NCBI GenBank assembly: GCA_014529385.2
Contig: CM043963.1
Location: forward strand, 78,042,912-78,106,911
Direction: 5' to 3'
DNA: 64,000 nt
DNA from: Adiantum capillus-veneris
Lineage: Eukaryota > Streptophyta > Polypodiopsida > Polypodiales > Pteridaceae
The stretch's first letter is position 1, and each line of letters opens with the position of its first letter. Position numbers and translations under genes: made by a program. Positions 33,816 through 44,452 of the stretch are shown here, piece by piece. The notes beneath the pieces are model-generated. The model did no database searches, was not told the origin of the DNA, and was given only the letters and a program-made list of their open reading frames with translations.

Positions 33816-34316
33816 ATGGAGATGCGAGCTCGCCATCACTTGCTGCTGTTGCTGGCCCTCCTGGGCTCCGCTCTCCTGCTCAGCACCCATGCCAGTACGT
33901 ACTACGAGGAAGAGGAAAAACCCTCACCCGCCTATAAACCCAAGCCCCTCTACAAGCCTAAGCCCATCTACAAACCCAAGCCCATCTACAAGCCTAAACC
34001 CATCTACAAGCCCAAGCCCATTTACAAACTTGAACCTGTCTACAAGCCCAAGCCTATTTACAAGCCCAAACCCATCTACAAGCCCAAGCCTATTTACAAG
34101 CCCAAGCGCATCTACAAATCACCAGTCTGCAAGCCCAAGCCTATCTACAAGCCATCAGTCTACAAGTCTCCACCTCCTCGTCCCTACTACAAGCCATCTC
34201 TTGTCTATAAGTCTCCACCCCCCACTTATCAGCAGCCATCCCCCGTCTACAAATCCCCTCCTCCCCCATATGTCACACCTTCCCCCATCTACTCTCCCCC
34301 TCCTCCCCATTACTAG
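33816..34316 (+). CDS. PRP-C: secreted proline-rich/extensin-like cell-wall protein
   Basis: This is a 166-residue intact frame. The signal peptide is residues 1 to about 26 (MEMRARHH, then LLLLLALLGSALLLSTHA). A short acidic linker (YYEEEEKPSPA) follows, then about fourteen Y-K-P-K-P-I/L/V units (residues 38-110). A tail of SPPP/SPPPP blocks with YKSPPP and VTPSP ends YSPPPPHY. This combines the PVYKP repeats of plant proline-rich proteins with the SP3-4 glycosylation blocks of extensins. It is expected to be secreted, proline-hydroxylated, partly O-glycosylated and insolubilised through tyrosine. The start is fixed by the TATA box 67 bases upstream and by homology with copies A and B. No intron is visible. 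Copies A, B and D carry lesions, so this is the probable working copy. A gypsy element sits 334 bases past the stop. Confidence 0.88.
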   Translation: MEMRARHHLLLLLALLGSALLLSTHASTYYEEEEKPSPAYKPKPLYKPKPIYKPKPIYKPKPIYKPKPIYKLEPVYKPKPIYKPKPIYKPKPIYKPKRIYKSPVCKPKPIYKPSVYKSPPPRPYYKPSLVYKSPPPTYQQPSPVYKSPPPPYVTPSPIYSPPPPHY

Positions 34317-34650
34317 TTAGTGTTCTTAGTACTCCACACATGCCCATGAGTGTGCGGCAACCCCCGTCTACTCCCCCCCTCCTCTATTACTAGTTAGCAT
34401 TCTTTGTTCTCCATAAGCAACCATATTGGTTAGCTTCTCCCTTTGCAATTGAACGTGTAATTTTCCCTTGGTCAAAAAGCATCTCTGCAAAACTCTCTCT
34501 AGTCATTCTTTAGAGGAAAGCAATGTCTTCACAATGTTTTATGCAGTCCCATGGGTTTATCTTAACAAGAAGACCGAGTTGAGTTTCAATTTTAAGAGTT
34601 GTCTAATGATATGCAACATGAGAGATATATCTATAATCTTGCTCACTGTC
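34317..34650. repeat. PRP-C 3' flank, left of the gypsy insertion
   Basis: The PRP 3' module runs to GCTCACTGTC, where the gypsy LTR begins. It resumes at 38873 with TTGTCCAATCTACTGAGC. The uninterrupted copy at about 52791 reads GCTCAATGTCCAATCTACTG, which shows the pre-insertion site. Confidence 0.85.
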
Positions 34651-35308
34651 TATTGGGAGAAGAGATGGGGAGACCGATTGCTTAGATTATTCAGCACATG
34701 CTCATCAACATCACCATTCAACACACACACACACACACACACCTAAACTATGACACACACACACACAGAAAACATAGAATTGACATAGACATGCTTGTAA
34801 GAGAGTGTAAGAGAATTGTAAGAGATGGAGACTAGATTAGAGAGTACACAGCAAATAGAACATAGCATAAGAGAGTAGAAAAGAGAATCTGTAAGAGAAA
34901 AACCTGAATCTAGCCCCAAACTCCACGGCACCTCTCTTGTGGAGTTGGTATTAATATATTATTTTTGAGTTTAAGGTGCCAAAAATTGAGGCCACTCCTT
35001 TTACAGCCACTTCACTTTTGTAAATGAGTGAAGCTCATTAGTTCTTGCATGACCCATAAAGGGAGTTTCCACTACAATTATTTACAGATCCATAGGTGGC
35101 TTATTGGAATGAGATTCTAAAATACTGTGCGAATATAAAATGGCCAAGAGTAATTTCCGGCATCTCTTCATCAACTCCCCGCATTCCACTCTACAAAATC
35201 ATCATCAACTCAATTAGAAAATAAATAGACAACACATAATTAACCATTACGCCAGCTATCCCAATTGCAGCTAACCACTACAACAGGAGGGTTTCCAGTC
35301 TCGTAACA
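34651..35308 (-). repeat. 3' LTR of the gypsy element
   Basis: The plus strand begins TATTGGGAGAAGAG, where the other LTR has TGTTGGGAG, and ends TCGTAACA. It contains interrupted CA runs (34719-34766). It is about 40 bases shorter than its partner, mainly because of a missing CTGTGCACCTC-like segment and shorter CA runs. Confidence 0.92.
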
Positions 35309-35319
35309 TCCCTCCCACT
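35309..35319 (-). other. Polypurine tract of the gypsy element
   Basis: The minus strand reads AGTGGGAGGGA directly against the 3' LTR. This is the expected primer for plus-strand DNA synthesis. Confidence 0.75.
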
Positions 35320-35550
35320 AGGGATAGCAACTATCCTCAATTGCTCAATAGAGAAATCAACTGGACCGCGAGTGATGGAAAGTCTGGAGAAGGTCGGGGA
35401 AGTTGCGAAAAAAAATTTCAGGCATCCATTTGGCATCCTCTTTAGGGTGGCCCTTGAAAGTCAAAATGTAACGGTTGTAAACCATGCCAGTGCGTATAGT
35501 GGTGGTCTCGTGATCAACTATTTTGTCAGGGATGAGTTGCTCTTCTTGGT

Positions 35551-37000
35551 CTACAAGTTAAGGTGGGTCTTCATAAATGTGATGTGTAGGTAGGGGTCCT
35601 TTGAATGGGCGTAAAAGACTAATTGAAATGCATTGTGAATGTGCCAATGTGCAGGTAGGTCTAAACAAAAAGAAACATCATTAATGATAGATGAAATTTT
35701 AAAAGGTCCATAAAAACAAGGAGCAATCTTAACAAAGACATTGGTATCAACACTTTTGATCCTTCGTTTTTCTATGTGAAGTAAAACATGATCACCTTCT
35801 TTGAATTGGTGTCCCTTGTGGTGCTTGTTAGCATGCTTGGTATAAAGTTCTTGTGAGTGTTTAATGGCAGAATGCACACTTGCATAAATATCATGAAAGT
35901 CAGTAGTGAAATCATCAGTGGGGCAGGCACAACATTAGAAAGACGTGAAGCAGGAGTAGGAAGAGAGTGACCATATACGACTTCAAACGGAGATTTACCC
36001 GTGGCAGTGTGAGTGGTGTTGTTGTATGCAAATTGTAGAATATGCAGATAATCATTCTATTTTTTTTGGTTGAGAAGAAACATAAGCCTTTAACAAATTA
36101 ATAATAGTGTGGTTGGTGACTTCGATTTGACCATTAGATTCAGGATGAAATGCAGAAGTGAAGTGTAGTGCCAAGATTTTCAAACACAGTAGTCCAAAAA
36201 GCACTACAAGATTTTGAATCTCGATAAAAAATAATCACTTTAGGCAAACCATGATGTGGGAAAACAGTCTTAAGAAACAAAAGTGCAGCTTCATGTGCTG
36301 TGAGTGTTTTCTTACAAGGAATGAAATATGCTTGTTTAGAAAAACGGTCAATAATAGTCCAAATCATGTCATGCTTGTGCCATGTGAGTGGGAAACCAGT
36401 AACAAAATCCATTGAAATGTGTTCCCAAGGACTTTCAGGAATGGGGAGAGGGTGTAAAAGTCCCAATTTCTTACCTGTAGCTGCTTTGATTTTTTGCGAA
36501 ATCAAACAAGTTGAGACATACTGTTTAACATCAATTCTCATAGTAGGCCAATAAAAATCACGACATAAATTTTGAAAAGTTGCAACCAATCCTCTATGTC
36601 CAGCATAGGGTGGTTTGTGCAATTCTTCAATAATTAATGTACGGAAAGGTTTAGTCACACACAATTTTTGTTTGAAATAAAGGAAGTTTTCTTGAATAGT
36701 GTATTCAAGAAATGTGCACAGAATTATCAAGCATATACAACCATGTCGTTTTGAAGTTATCATCATGTGCATAAGTGTCAGGCATAGTGTCAAATGAAGT
36801 TCCCGTAATGCTTGATAGATGATTAAGTGAGGGTCTTCTACTCAAAGCATCAGCTACAACGTTTTCTTTACCAGGTTGGTATTGAATGCTAGGTTGAAAA
36901 CTTTGAATAAAAGCGACCCACTTAATATGTCTATCATCTATTAACGGCTGAGAAATTAAGTATTTGATACTGGTCGACAGTCTTTGAATTTTTAACCCCG
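35551..37000 (-). pseudogene. Gypsy RNase H end, integrase and integrase tail
   Basis: From high to low coordinates on the minus strand: IKYLISQPLIDDRHIKWVAF then QPGKENVVADALSRRP (end of RNase H, about 36975-36825). The frame 36793-36140 has the zinc-binding H...H part (GHRGLVATFQNLCRDFYWP). In that finger the CxxC pair reads CLISQK, so one Cys is lost. The core has EHISMDFVTGFP and the second Asp within IFYRDSKS. A frameshift near 36175 is followed by FHPESNGQIEVTNH with the catalytic Glu. The tail at 35877-35551 has EGDHVLLHIEKRRIK, APCFYGPFKI and LPAHWHIHNAF. This is chromovirus-type integrase organisation. It is inactive because of shifts and the lost Cys. Confidence 0.9.
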
Positions 37001-38160
37001 ATTGAAAATTAATTGCTAAGTATATGTTGAAAACAACTTTTGACGACTGCGATTGGTATACAGCAAAACTTCTCTTCGAGTCAGCAAAGGAAAATATTTT
37101 TATTTATTTTTTAATGTTGAACCGCTACCCACGGTGTCGTCGGCCATCCAAGGCTAGGAAAAGTGGTTGGAAAGGCAAGTGTGTGAGTACCCGCTTAAGA
37201 AGGAATTTTTTTCCTTCTTTTTTTTTGGTTGATTCTCGGGCGGCCGACCATGTTGGCTCAAGTGGCTTTTAAGCCACTCCTTTTAATTAAAAGGTGTGTG
37301 TGTACCCACCAATTAAGGCATGGCAGCAAGCAGTGTTGAGGACGACGATAGCGCCGTGCAGAGAAGGGACGAGGGTGACTCGCAGGGACAGTTTTGGCCC
37401 GCATGTTAGAGTAGCTGTATGTCCTACGGTTCTGGGCGACCAGTTTGGGGGCGGTCTCAAACGCTTTGGCGATGGCTGCAGTGAGTATTGCTTGTATGGA
37501 ATGGCTCGTTCCCGCGAGCAAGAAGGGCGGCTAGCTTGCTAGTAAGACTGCAAAATTTGGTGATGTTCGGCATAGGTTGTTGTATGCGGCAGTACCCACA
37601 AAATCTATCATTCTTCTTTCTCTTTATTTATGCCTTCGAATACCGTTTCCCCATGACAAGCCAAATTACTGACATGATTCAACCCCTCGAGGTGCAACCT
37701 CTTTTCAATCTCCTTCTTTGCAAACCTTCACAATCTGTCGTAGCTTGCAAAGTTGATGTCGTAGATCTCTTTGTGAGACTGACCTCGATTGCAGATACTT
37801 TTTGAAACCAAGACTCTTCCGGCCCTCCAAGCCTTTCTGCTTTCTTCAACTCTTGCTCTCTTTCTTGCCTTCACAAACCGCACTCATTAGGCATTAAATT
37901 TGGAATTTGAGACTTGACATATCGTATCGAAACTGTCATGAGGCCGAAATTGGAAATTGATTTTACTGATTAGTAGCCGATTTGCCGCCAATTGACGACC
38001 AAGCAAAATTTCGTTTGCAAATTCGACCAATTAATCTTTGAATTGCCACGAATCCTTGAATCTGGGAATTGCAAGTCGATGAATTGCAATTTGAATTTTG
38101 TCGATTCGAGGAATTCCTTCTTGAGCTTGAAATCTGATGCCATTTTTTCCTCGAACCTAA
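37001..38160 (-). other. Internal 5' part of the gypsy element, unassigned
   Basis: In an intact element gag, protease and RT would lie here, but the stretch is only about 1.16 kb and none of these domains is visible. Near the primer site a minus-strand ATG (about 38143) opens a frame MASDFKLKKEFLESTKFKLQ of about 58 codons that might be a gag start. The block near 37140-37540 is more GC-rich than its surroundings and may be foreign filler DNA at the deletion. Confidence 0.4.
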
Positions 38161-38173
38161 AGCTCTGATACCA
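38161..38173 (-). other. Primer binding site, initiator tRNA-Met
   Basis: The minus strand reads TGGTATCAGAGCT, one base from the 5' LTR end. It uses the same primer type as the copia element. Confidence 0.93.
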
Positions 38174-38174
38174 C

Positions 38175-38301
38175 TGTTGGGAGAAGAGATGGGGAGACCA
38201 ATTGCTTAGATTATTCAACACATGCTCACAAACATCACTATCAACCTGTGCACCTCTTTTCCCAATTTCCAAGCACACAAACACACACACACCTAGACTA
38301 T

Positions 38302-38336
<35 letters not shown>

Positions 38337-38872
38337 CATAGAATTGACATAGACATGCTTGTAAGAGAGTGTAAGAGAATTGTAAGATATAGGGACTATA
38401 TTAGAGAGTACACAACAAATAGAACATAGCATAAGAAAGTACAGAAGAGAATCTGCAAGAGAAATGCCTAAATCTAGCCCCAAACTCCAGGGCACCTCTC
38501 TTGTGGAGTTGGTATTTAATATATTGTTTTGAGTTTAAGGTGCCAAAAATTGAGGGCCCTCTTTTTATAACCACTTCCCTTTTGTACATGAGTGAAGCTC
38601 ATTAGTTCTTGCATGACCCATAAGGGGAGTTCCCGCTACAATTATTTACAGAGCCATAGTGGCTTATTGAAAATGAGATTCTAAAATACTGTGCGAATAT
38701 AAAATGGCCAAGAGTAATTGCCTGCGCCTCTTCATCAACTCCCCGCATTCCACTCTACAAAATCATCATCAACTTAATTAGAAAATAAATAGACAGCAAA
38801 TAATTAACCATTATGCCAGCTATCCCAATTGCAGCTAACCACTACAACAGGAGGGTTCCCAGTCTCATAACA
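38175..38872 (-). repeat. 5' LTR of the gypsy element
   Basis: The plus strand begins TGTTGGGAGAAGAG and ends TCATAACA, giving 698 bp with TG...CA ends. It has CA runs at 38277-38293 and 38305-38333. It closely matches the LTR at 34651. Confidence 0.93.
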
Positions 38873-39540
38873 TTGTCCAATCTACTGAGCTTTTTTTTTT
38901 TACTATTGTGAGAATTAGCATGTTCTATGTTGGGTCACCTTTCCAATAAAGGTTAACTTGCTCCCCCTCCACATCCATTACCATGTCATCGACACTTCAA
39001 TCGATGAGATAATATGGATGTGGAGTAGACAAAGACTTATTTTGTGCTTGCAAAATTGTTCCATAATCCATTATCATCTTCATGGAAAGTGTAAGATATT
39101 TGCAAGTAATTACGATCCTTAACGTGTACATTCACCCTTCAATTGTAAGGTTTTGGCAATGTGTTTGTAGTAAGAAAATCCTTTAGGGGAAAGTGGCATT
39201 TCATTGTGCCTCATTGAGGTGTTCATGAGCAAAAAACTTGATTGAATTATCTCAGCTTTCCTTCGGCATCATTGCACTCTATGGATCCATGATCATAGTG
39301 TCATATATATTTCAATTTGCAAGAAAGCCAATGCGTGGAGTTCCTTGCTCAGCTAGTTTTAGTAATCTCTTGTCTACCTATAGCCATTGCACCTTAATGC
39401 TCCTTGAGTCTTGCTTAAGGCATTCATTCTTACCGTAATAATGTTAATCCATCCATAAGTTTGATATTTCTAAACCCTACAAGATTGAAATTTCTCTTTT
39501 CAAGCTCCTTCCATGAAGAGGTTAGTTAGTTTCATCATCT
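38873..39540. repeat. PRP 3' flanking module, unit 3, right of the insertion
   Basis: This is the continuation of the PRP-C 3' flank: poly-T at 38891, then AATTAGCATGTTCTATGTTGG and CCATTATCATCTTCATGG. It matches the stretch deleted from unit 2. No gene is seen. Confidence 0.7.
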
Positions 39541-40680
39541 AACATGATGCTCACAACAAGGTTCTAGTTCAAGGCAAAAACATTAGTTCATAATAACGAT
39601 CATTGTCACTTGAAGGAACAAAGAAAAGCCAACCCTAAAAAATTCATAACCACAAAAATAGCAACAATATGGACAAGACAATGGTCAAAACAACAATAAG
39701 CATGGGCATCTACCCACATATAGGCATAGCATATTGATGGGGGAATAATCTCACTTGTACCCACCGTACCATCATTTGAACAAAGGGACATCAAACTAGG
39801 ATCACAAAGTGGATGTTCTAAATTAGTATCCTTATTTTCAAACTTGCAAATGAGCATAAAATATGAGCATAAAATGATTGATAGCACATTACATAAACTT
39901 AGGTAGAACCCCTTTGTACACGGACAAATGGTACCCTCAATAAACACCCCTAGGGATGCATCCCATTATTATGACTGTTCCGTATTTTTCCACATTTAGG
40001 CAAGGGAATTATTCTTAGCTATGGCATACGCAACACCTCTTAGCCCTGTTAGCATGTGTGTCATAAAACTAGGCTAATAGCCTGTGTAGCACTATGCTAG
40101 GAATAATATCTTGGATGTTTCTATAACCTTACCTATGATGTCACTTTGTATTTCATTGTATGGCTCTTCTATATAAGAGCACCATTATACATTTCTACAA
40201 GCAATCTATTTTAGCAAGCCTTATTTTGTATTTTGACATTCACATATCTTGTCTCTCTTTTTAAGTGTAATTACTCATAATCATTTTTCAATCCTGAATG
40301 CAACTTACAACAATCCACCTTAATTAGAGCCTCACACCAACCTATGGGGGAGGCTCCACAAATCTACGGGCATGACAAGCCGGCGGCCGATGAGGACCGA
40401 GGACAAGTAGGCATGGATTGATGATCGATGTAGGCTGAGGATAATGAGATATGGAATTCAGTTCTAGATACAATCAATTATAGAAAGAAACGTGAAACTC
40501 AAAAACCATTGCGGCTTCTCGACATCGTTGCTTGCCGCACGAGCGGTGCTAAGATTAAAATTTTGGAAGATAGTGGTTTTTGCCAAACTCCCAAAGACAA
40601 AACTCACGGCACTTAGTGTATGAAGAATGATCACACAACTCAGCATGGAATCTCACAGTCTCTCAAGGAGGGAAATGGCC
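39541..40680. repeat. Modules E (partial), F (single) and G, unit 3
   Basis: Module E is truncated at about 40008 (GGCAAGGGAATTATTC) and has lost its CT tract and the minus-strand VRDGS frame. It joins a single F repeat with the TATATAAGAG core near 40173-40182. Module G follows from about 40328. An insertion of about 80 bp near 39655-39745 is specific to this copy. Confidence 0.6.
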
Positions 40681-42270
40681 ATTAGGTAATCATAAAACAA
40701 TTTTCCAAAGCTAATTTTTGATGCAACCATTACTGGTCGAGGGACAGTGTCTTCAATTCAGACATAGTCTTTGTCTACAAGTGAGCATGGGCTTTAAATC
40801 ATCAACGAAATGTCTTTTTCTTGTAAGAAAAAGGGAGAATTTTTCTCTCCTATGCTTTGATGGGATGGGACCAAGGGTCAATGCTTTCCTTGCATACAAA
40901 GGAGGGTCATCAAAACACAGTACAATGATGGAAATCACAACCCTAGTTGGCCTACGAGGCAAGTCGATACAAGTAATTAATGAGGTGCATAGTAGGTTTT
41001 GATTTTGTTTGATAATTTCTTCAAGAACATGATGTGTGTCTATGGCATGCAAAGGACTTGTGCGATGCCATGGAAGTTTTTCCACACTTGTGCAATTCAA
41101 GCCATCAAGGCACAAACAAAGCTTGTGAAAATCACCATAAGCAAAAAAATTTAAACAAATCACTCACAACAAGATCATGATTTGTTGCATCAATCAAGCA
41201 AGGCTTGTGCGAGAAATGTTGCTATCAAATTTTGATACAAACATGGCTTTTCATCAAGGGCATACAAACCAAGCAAGGGTGGGCCATGCCAAGGTTTTTA
41301 ACAAACTTTCGCCAAAGATTCTTGCAAAAACTTCAATGCCAGATTTTTAATCTACGAGATTATGGTACAAAATCCATTGCCAAGTGTGACAGCGGGAATG
41401 AGTTGTCTATGTGATGATATCCACCAGCCAACTCGACTAAAGACCACTAAATGCTAATGTTGAGATACTGTGAGCACACAAACTTAGGGGAACTTTGTAA
41501 AAGGGTTTGAAGTGTGTTTTTTTGGGTGCTGGCATGGACCAATCCATGGGGAGGACATATCTCACTCCTATCACTGAGTGTTTATGGTTACCTCCACACA
41601 CAAGTACATTTTGTACTTGATAGATGTCATATTTCTTAGCATTATAAATGATAAGTATTCCACATGTTGAGAATATGAGTCTTTGGGACAGACACTGGGA
41701 CTGTTCTTCCAATTATGTGTCATGATTAAGTCCCTAGGTGCTAGTCAAGTTCGTTTATTAGACCATTTTGAGCACGTAATATCAGAAAACATTTTAGTGG
41801 CCAAAATTTGTCGAATATCAAGTGAGACTTGTTAAGGGTACAAGTAATATTAAACAACATTAATGGATGGTTGTTTATGCAAAAAGTAAGGCTATCTTCA
41901 ATTAATGAAAGTGTTTCCTAGATGTGATTCATTTACACATTCTATTATGGTCAAATGTTTTAGAAAATCTTTTAAGTGATTGCTAAACTAATTGTACGTT
42001 TATCTTTTAAGTGAAAATAAACTAATTACTTCCCATTGCATACATGTTTAGTTTGTATGCTATGAGCATAACATCCACCATAAGCATTGGTAGCTATAGT
42101 CATGGAAATTGAGGTTTGTATAAGTTTTTGCTAAATGCATACACACAAGGTGTTATGGGCTCTAGTGTTTAACAAAGTCATATTTGTAATGACATGCAAA
42201 TTCATGAGTGTAATAGCTCATGAATCTTTTTTCACCACAAGTGTAGTATCTCTAGGACATTTATTGTGGC
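40681..42270. repeat. Module H and start of module I, unit 3
   Basis: This is the paralogue of 13261-14960, with the 136 bp block in a single copy. Short frames such as 40753-41163 on the minus strand exist but match no family and are disrupted in unit 1. No gene is called. Confidence 0.5.
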
Positions 42271-42680
42271 AGTCTACCAACCACCATACAAGGTGACTCC
42301 GTATGGGTGTTTGTAGATAGATTGCTTCAACTTTGTAAGTTTATTCCAACCAAGTCCAGTCTTTAACCAAGTTGGTTGTATAGATTATGTGGATTAAATC
42401 GCAATTTATGAGTAATAGTGAACCTATGCTCGCTAGTCAGGTTTGGAAAACTATTTGCATACAATTGGGAAACACACCTCAAGAATGCCAAATTATCATC
42501 ATTTGAGAGATAGATGATAGTTTTCAATCTTTTGATAGTGGATATGCTAAGATTGTACGTTAGCAAGAATTTTAAATCATGATGCCAAAGATGGTGCACC
42601 TAGGTTTAGTCCCTTGACGTTTATGCCAGGTTTTTAACCTCGATCACCAATTATGATGGGGCTGCCTACTAATGGGAAAA
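42271..42680 (+). mobile_element. Gypsy integrase remnant (second family), unit 3
   Basis: The plus strand reads DSVWVFVDRLLQLCKFIPTK and then QVWKTICIQLGNTPQ in broken frames. The later SNWKYYL and FAYND part kept in unit 1 is mostly deleted here, though the GLVP and PRSPI end remains. It is more decayed than its paralogue at 14960-15420. Confidence 0.68.
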
Positions 42681-43150
42681 GATAACAAGTCAACTGCTTA
42701 ATCTGTGCTGATGAGATATGTTGGCATGTCACTTTCATGGGAATTTCACTTTAAAACTTTCAAATCATTTGCCTCAGCCCTTTCCCGTGTTTTGCAAAGA
42801 AAGAGTTCAAATTGGACTGGCCAAAGAAAAGAGAGGGGGACGAAAGGACGTATTTTTGCAAACTAAATATTACCACACATATTACCACTAGTATTATTGC
42901 TTGCATTATTGCACTTATTCCCGTTGCTATTATTGCTTGTATTATTGAACCCCGCTTTGGCACCAAAATATCCAAATTTGGATACTTCTTTCTATTTTTC
43001 TTGTGAAAAAATTAAAGAACATGATTTCTATTTTCATAAAATGGACAAAAAAATGGTGTTGGGACATGAAGCTATGGTTTTTGGGATAAATTAGTTCACA
43101 AGGTGCCTAGCCATTGTCTATAATATGTTGGATTGCAACAAGTAAGACAC
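42681..43150. other. Spacer, unit 3
   Basis: This is the paralogue of 15421-15885. A 64-codon plus-strand frame (42812-43006) is hydrophobic because of ATTATTGC-type repeats. It is not preserved in unit 1, so I do not call a membrane protein. Confidence 0.5.
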
Positions 43151-43402
43151 TCAGCATGCACGAAACAAAAGAGGCTCGCACTCTTTCCCTGAACACCACA
43201 TGAATTTCACCCGAGTGACTCTATCCTTATATTTGTCACATATTCTGAAAGGCTTTACATAGTGGTGGCAAGGAGCTCTCTTGCTATGAAGAGGTTTTGA
43301 GCAAGGAACACAATAAAGTGCCTCTTCTTCAAAGCAACCTTTAATGATGGAAGCACTCTCGCACTGGGCACAACACAAAACACTGGCTCCACTTGCACCC
43401 AT
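43151..43402 (-). CDS. B-box-like zinc-finger fragment, unit 3 (open frame)
   Basis: This is an 83-residue open frame from ATG 43402. The motif is CAQC, eight residues, C, seven residues, YCVPCSKPLH, then CHH. It matches the plant B-box spacing C-x2-C-x8-C-x7-C-x2-C-x4-H. It continues with KPFRICDKYKDRVTRVKFMW, where a second C-x2-C has become C-x2-Y. The unit 1 copy has the opposite pattern: its second pair is intact but its first box is damaged. The frame stops after LLFRAC. B-box proteins are normally 150-400 residues long, so this is one exon or a captured piece. Expression is unproven. Confidence 0.5.
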   Translation of the reverse strand: MGASGASVLCCAQCESASIIKGCFEEEALYCVPCSKPLHSKRAPCHHYVKPFRICDKYKDRVTRVKFMWCSGKECEPLLFRAC

Positions 43403-44349
43403 AACTCTTTAGAACAACAACATAAGAAAATGTGTGAAGGTGGATGTGAGAAAGAGGGAGAGGTTATAACCACCCTTATTACCTCTAGCATTATCGTGTA
43501 ATGATATGGAGCCAAAATATGCAAATTTGAGGAATTTCTTCTATTTTCTTTAAAAAGTTACAAAGCATTTGCTATTTTTTATAAATAATTATACAAAACC
43601 ATTAGGAAGAGAATGGAGTCTAAGAGGGCCTCTTTATTTGGCAGTTTAAGGGAGCCAAACCTTTAGTATTAAGAAACCAATCAAAGGATAGCTTTTGAAT
43701 TCAAATAGGAAAAACGGCTAGTTTATTTGAATTTAAATTTTCCCTCCAAAATGAAATTTAAAATCTAGCTGACAAAAGTATATCATGTAACATATCTATG
43801 GAAAGAGCTCGGCGTGTAGATTCTAGATCTGCAATCTCCACTCAAATCGAAGATCATACGTAGGAGTTATGGAAGGCCGAAAATCATAAAGTTGTTTACC
43901 CCCTTTTGGGGGGGAAAAGTGCATCCTTTGACCACTCTTCCACCTCTCTTACACACCCACCATTCTTGCCACATGCATCTATTCGTCAAAAAGTTAATCA
44001 CCTCTATAATCTCATGGAAAATAAAGAGGCCCTTCTAGACCCCATCCTCGTTCTAATGCATGATAGCTATTTTATCATCGAATTAATCACACCTACTTGA
44101 TTAACATAAATTAGCACGTTTGATAAAATTATATAAAGAGAGAGAGATAGATAGATAGATTGAATTATCAACCACGGAGGTCAGATATGACCTATGGGAC
44201 CGAAAACAAAAAAACTTTACAACAGGTTCTCCAAAAAGAGAGGGGTTCTTCTTGACTTGAGTGGGTGTTAGATCTTCTGCAAACCACATTTTGGTGTCCT
44301 TGAGAAACCTCGATTGCTCAAGTAGTTTGCTTTGGTATGCCTTGGTTTT

Positions 44350-44350
<1 letters not shown>
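43403..44350. other. Spacer between B-box and CACTA remnants, unit 3
   Basis: No gene is seen. About 480 bp (43600-44080) have no counterpart in unit 1 and look like an insertion. They are flanked on the right by the shared CATGATAGCTATTTTATCATCG context. Confidence 0.45.

Positions 44351-44401
<51 letters not shown>
44351..44401. repeat. (AG)n microsatellite, about 25 repeats
   Basis: Uninterrupted AG run at the position matching the GA tract at 16404, but with rearranged flanks. Confidence 0.97.
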
Positions 44402-44404
<3 letters not shown>

Positions 44405-44452
44405 ATGGACGACAAGACAAAAACTTTTCATAAATTAAAATATACAAAATGT

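Larger units (their letters stand above)
34651..38872 (-). mobile_element. Ty3/gypsy LTR retrotransposon with both LTRs, internally deleted
   Basis: LTRs lie at 34651-35308 (3') and 38175-38872 (5') for an element read on the minus strand. The primer site TGGTATCAGAGC is next to the 5' LTR, a purine tract AGTGGGAGGGA is next to the 3' LTR, and the flanks CTGTC/TTGTC look like a 5 bp target-site duplication with one mismatch. Inside are the RNase H end, integrase and integrase tail. Gag, protease and most of RT are missing: only about 1.1 kb of unassigned sequence lies between the primer site and RNase H. It inserted into the 3' flank of PRP-C after the segmental duplications, since no other unit has it. 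Confidence 0.92.

Noticed and set aside
42812-43006. Small membrane protein with an isoleucine/alanine-rich segment
   Set aside because: The paralogous frame at 15.6 kb is interrupted and the hydrophobicity comes from ATTATTGC-type low-complexity DNA.
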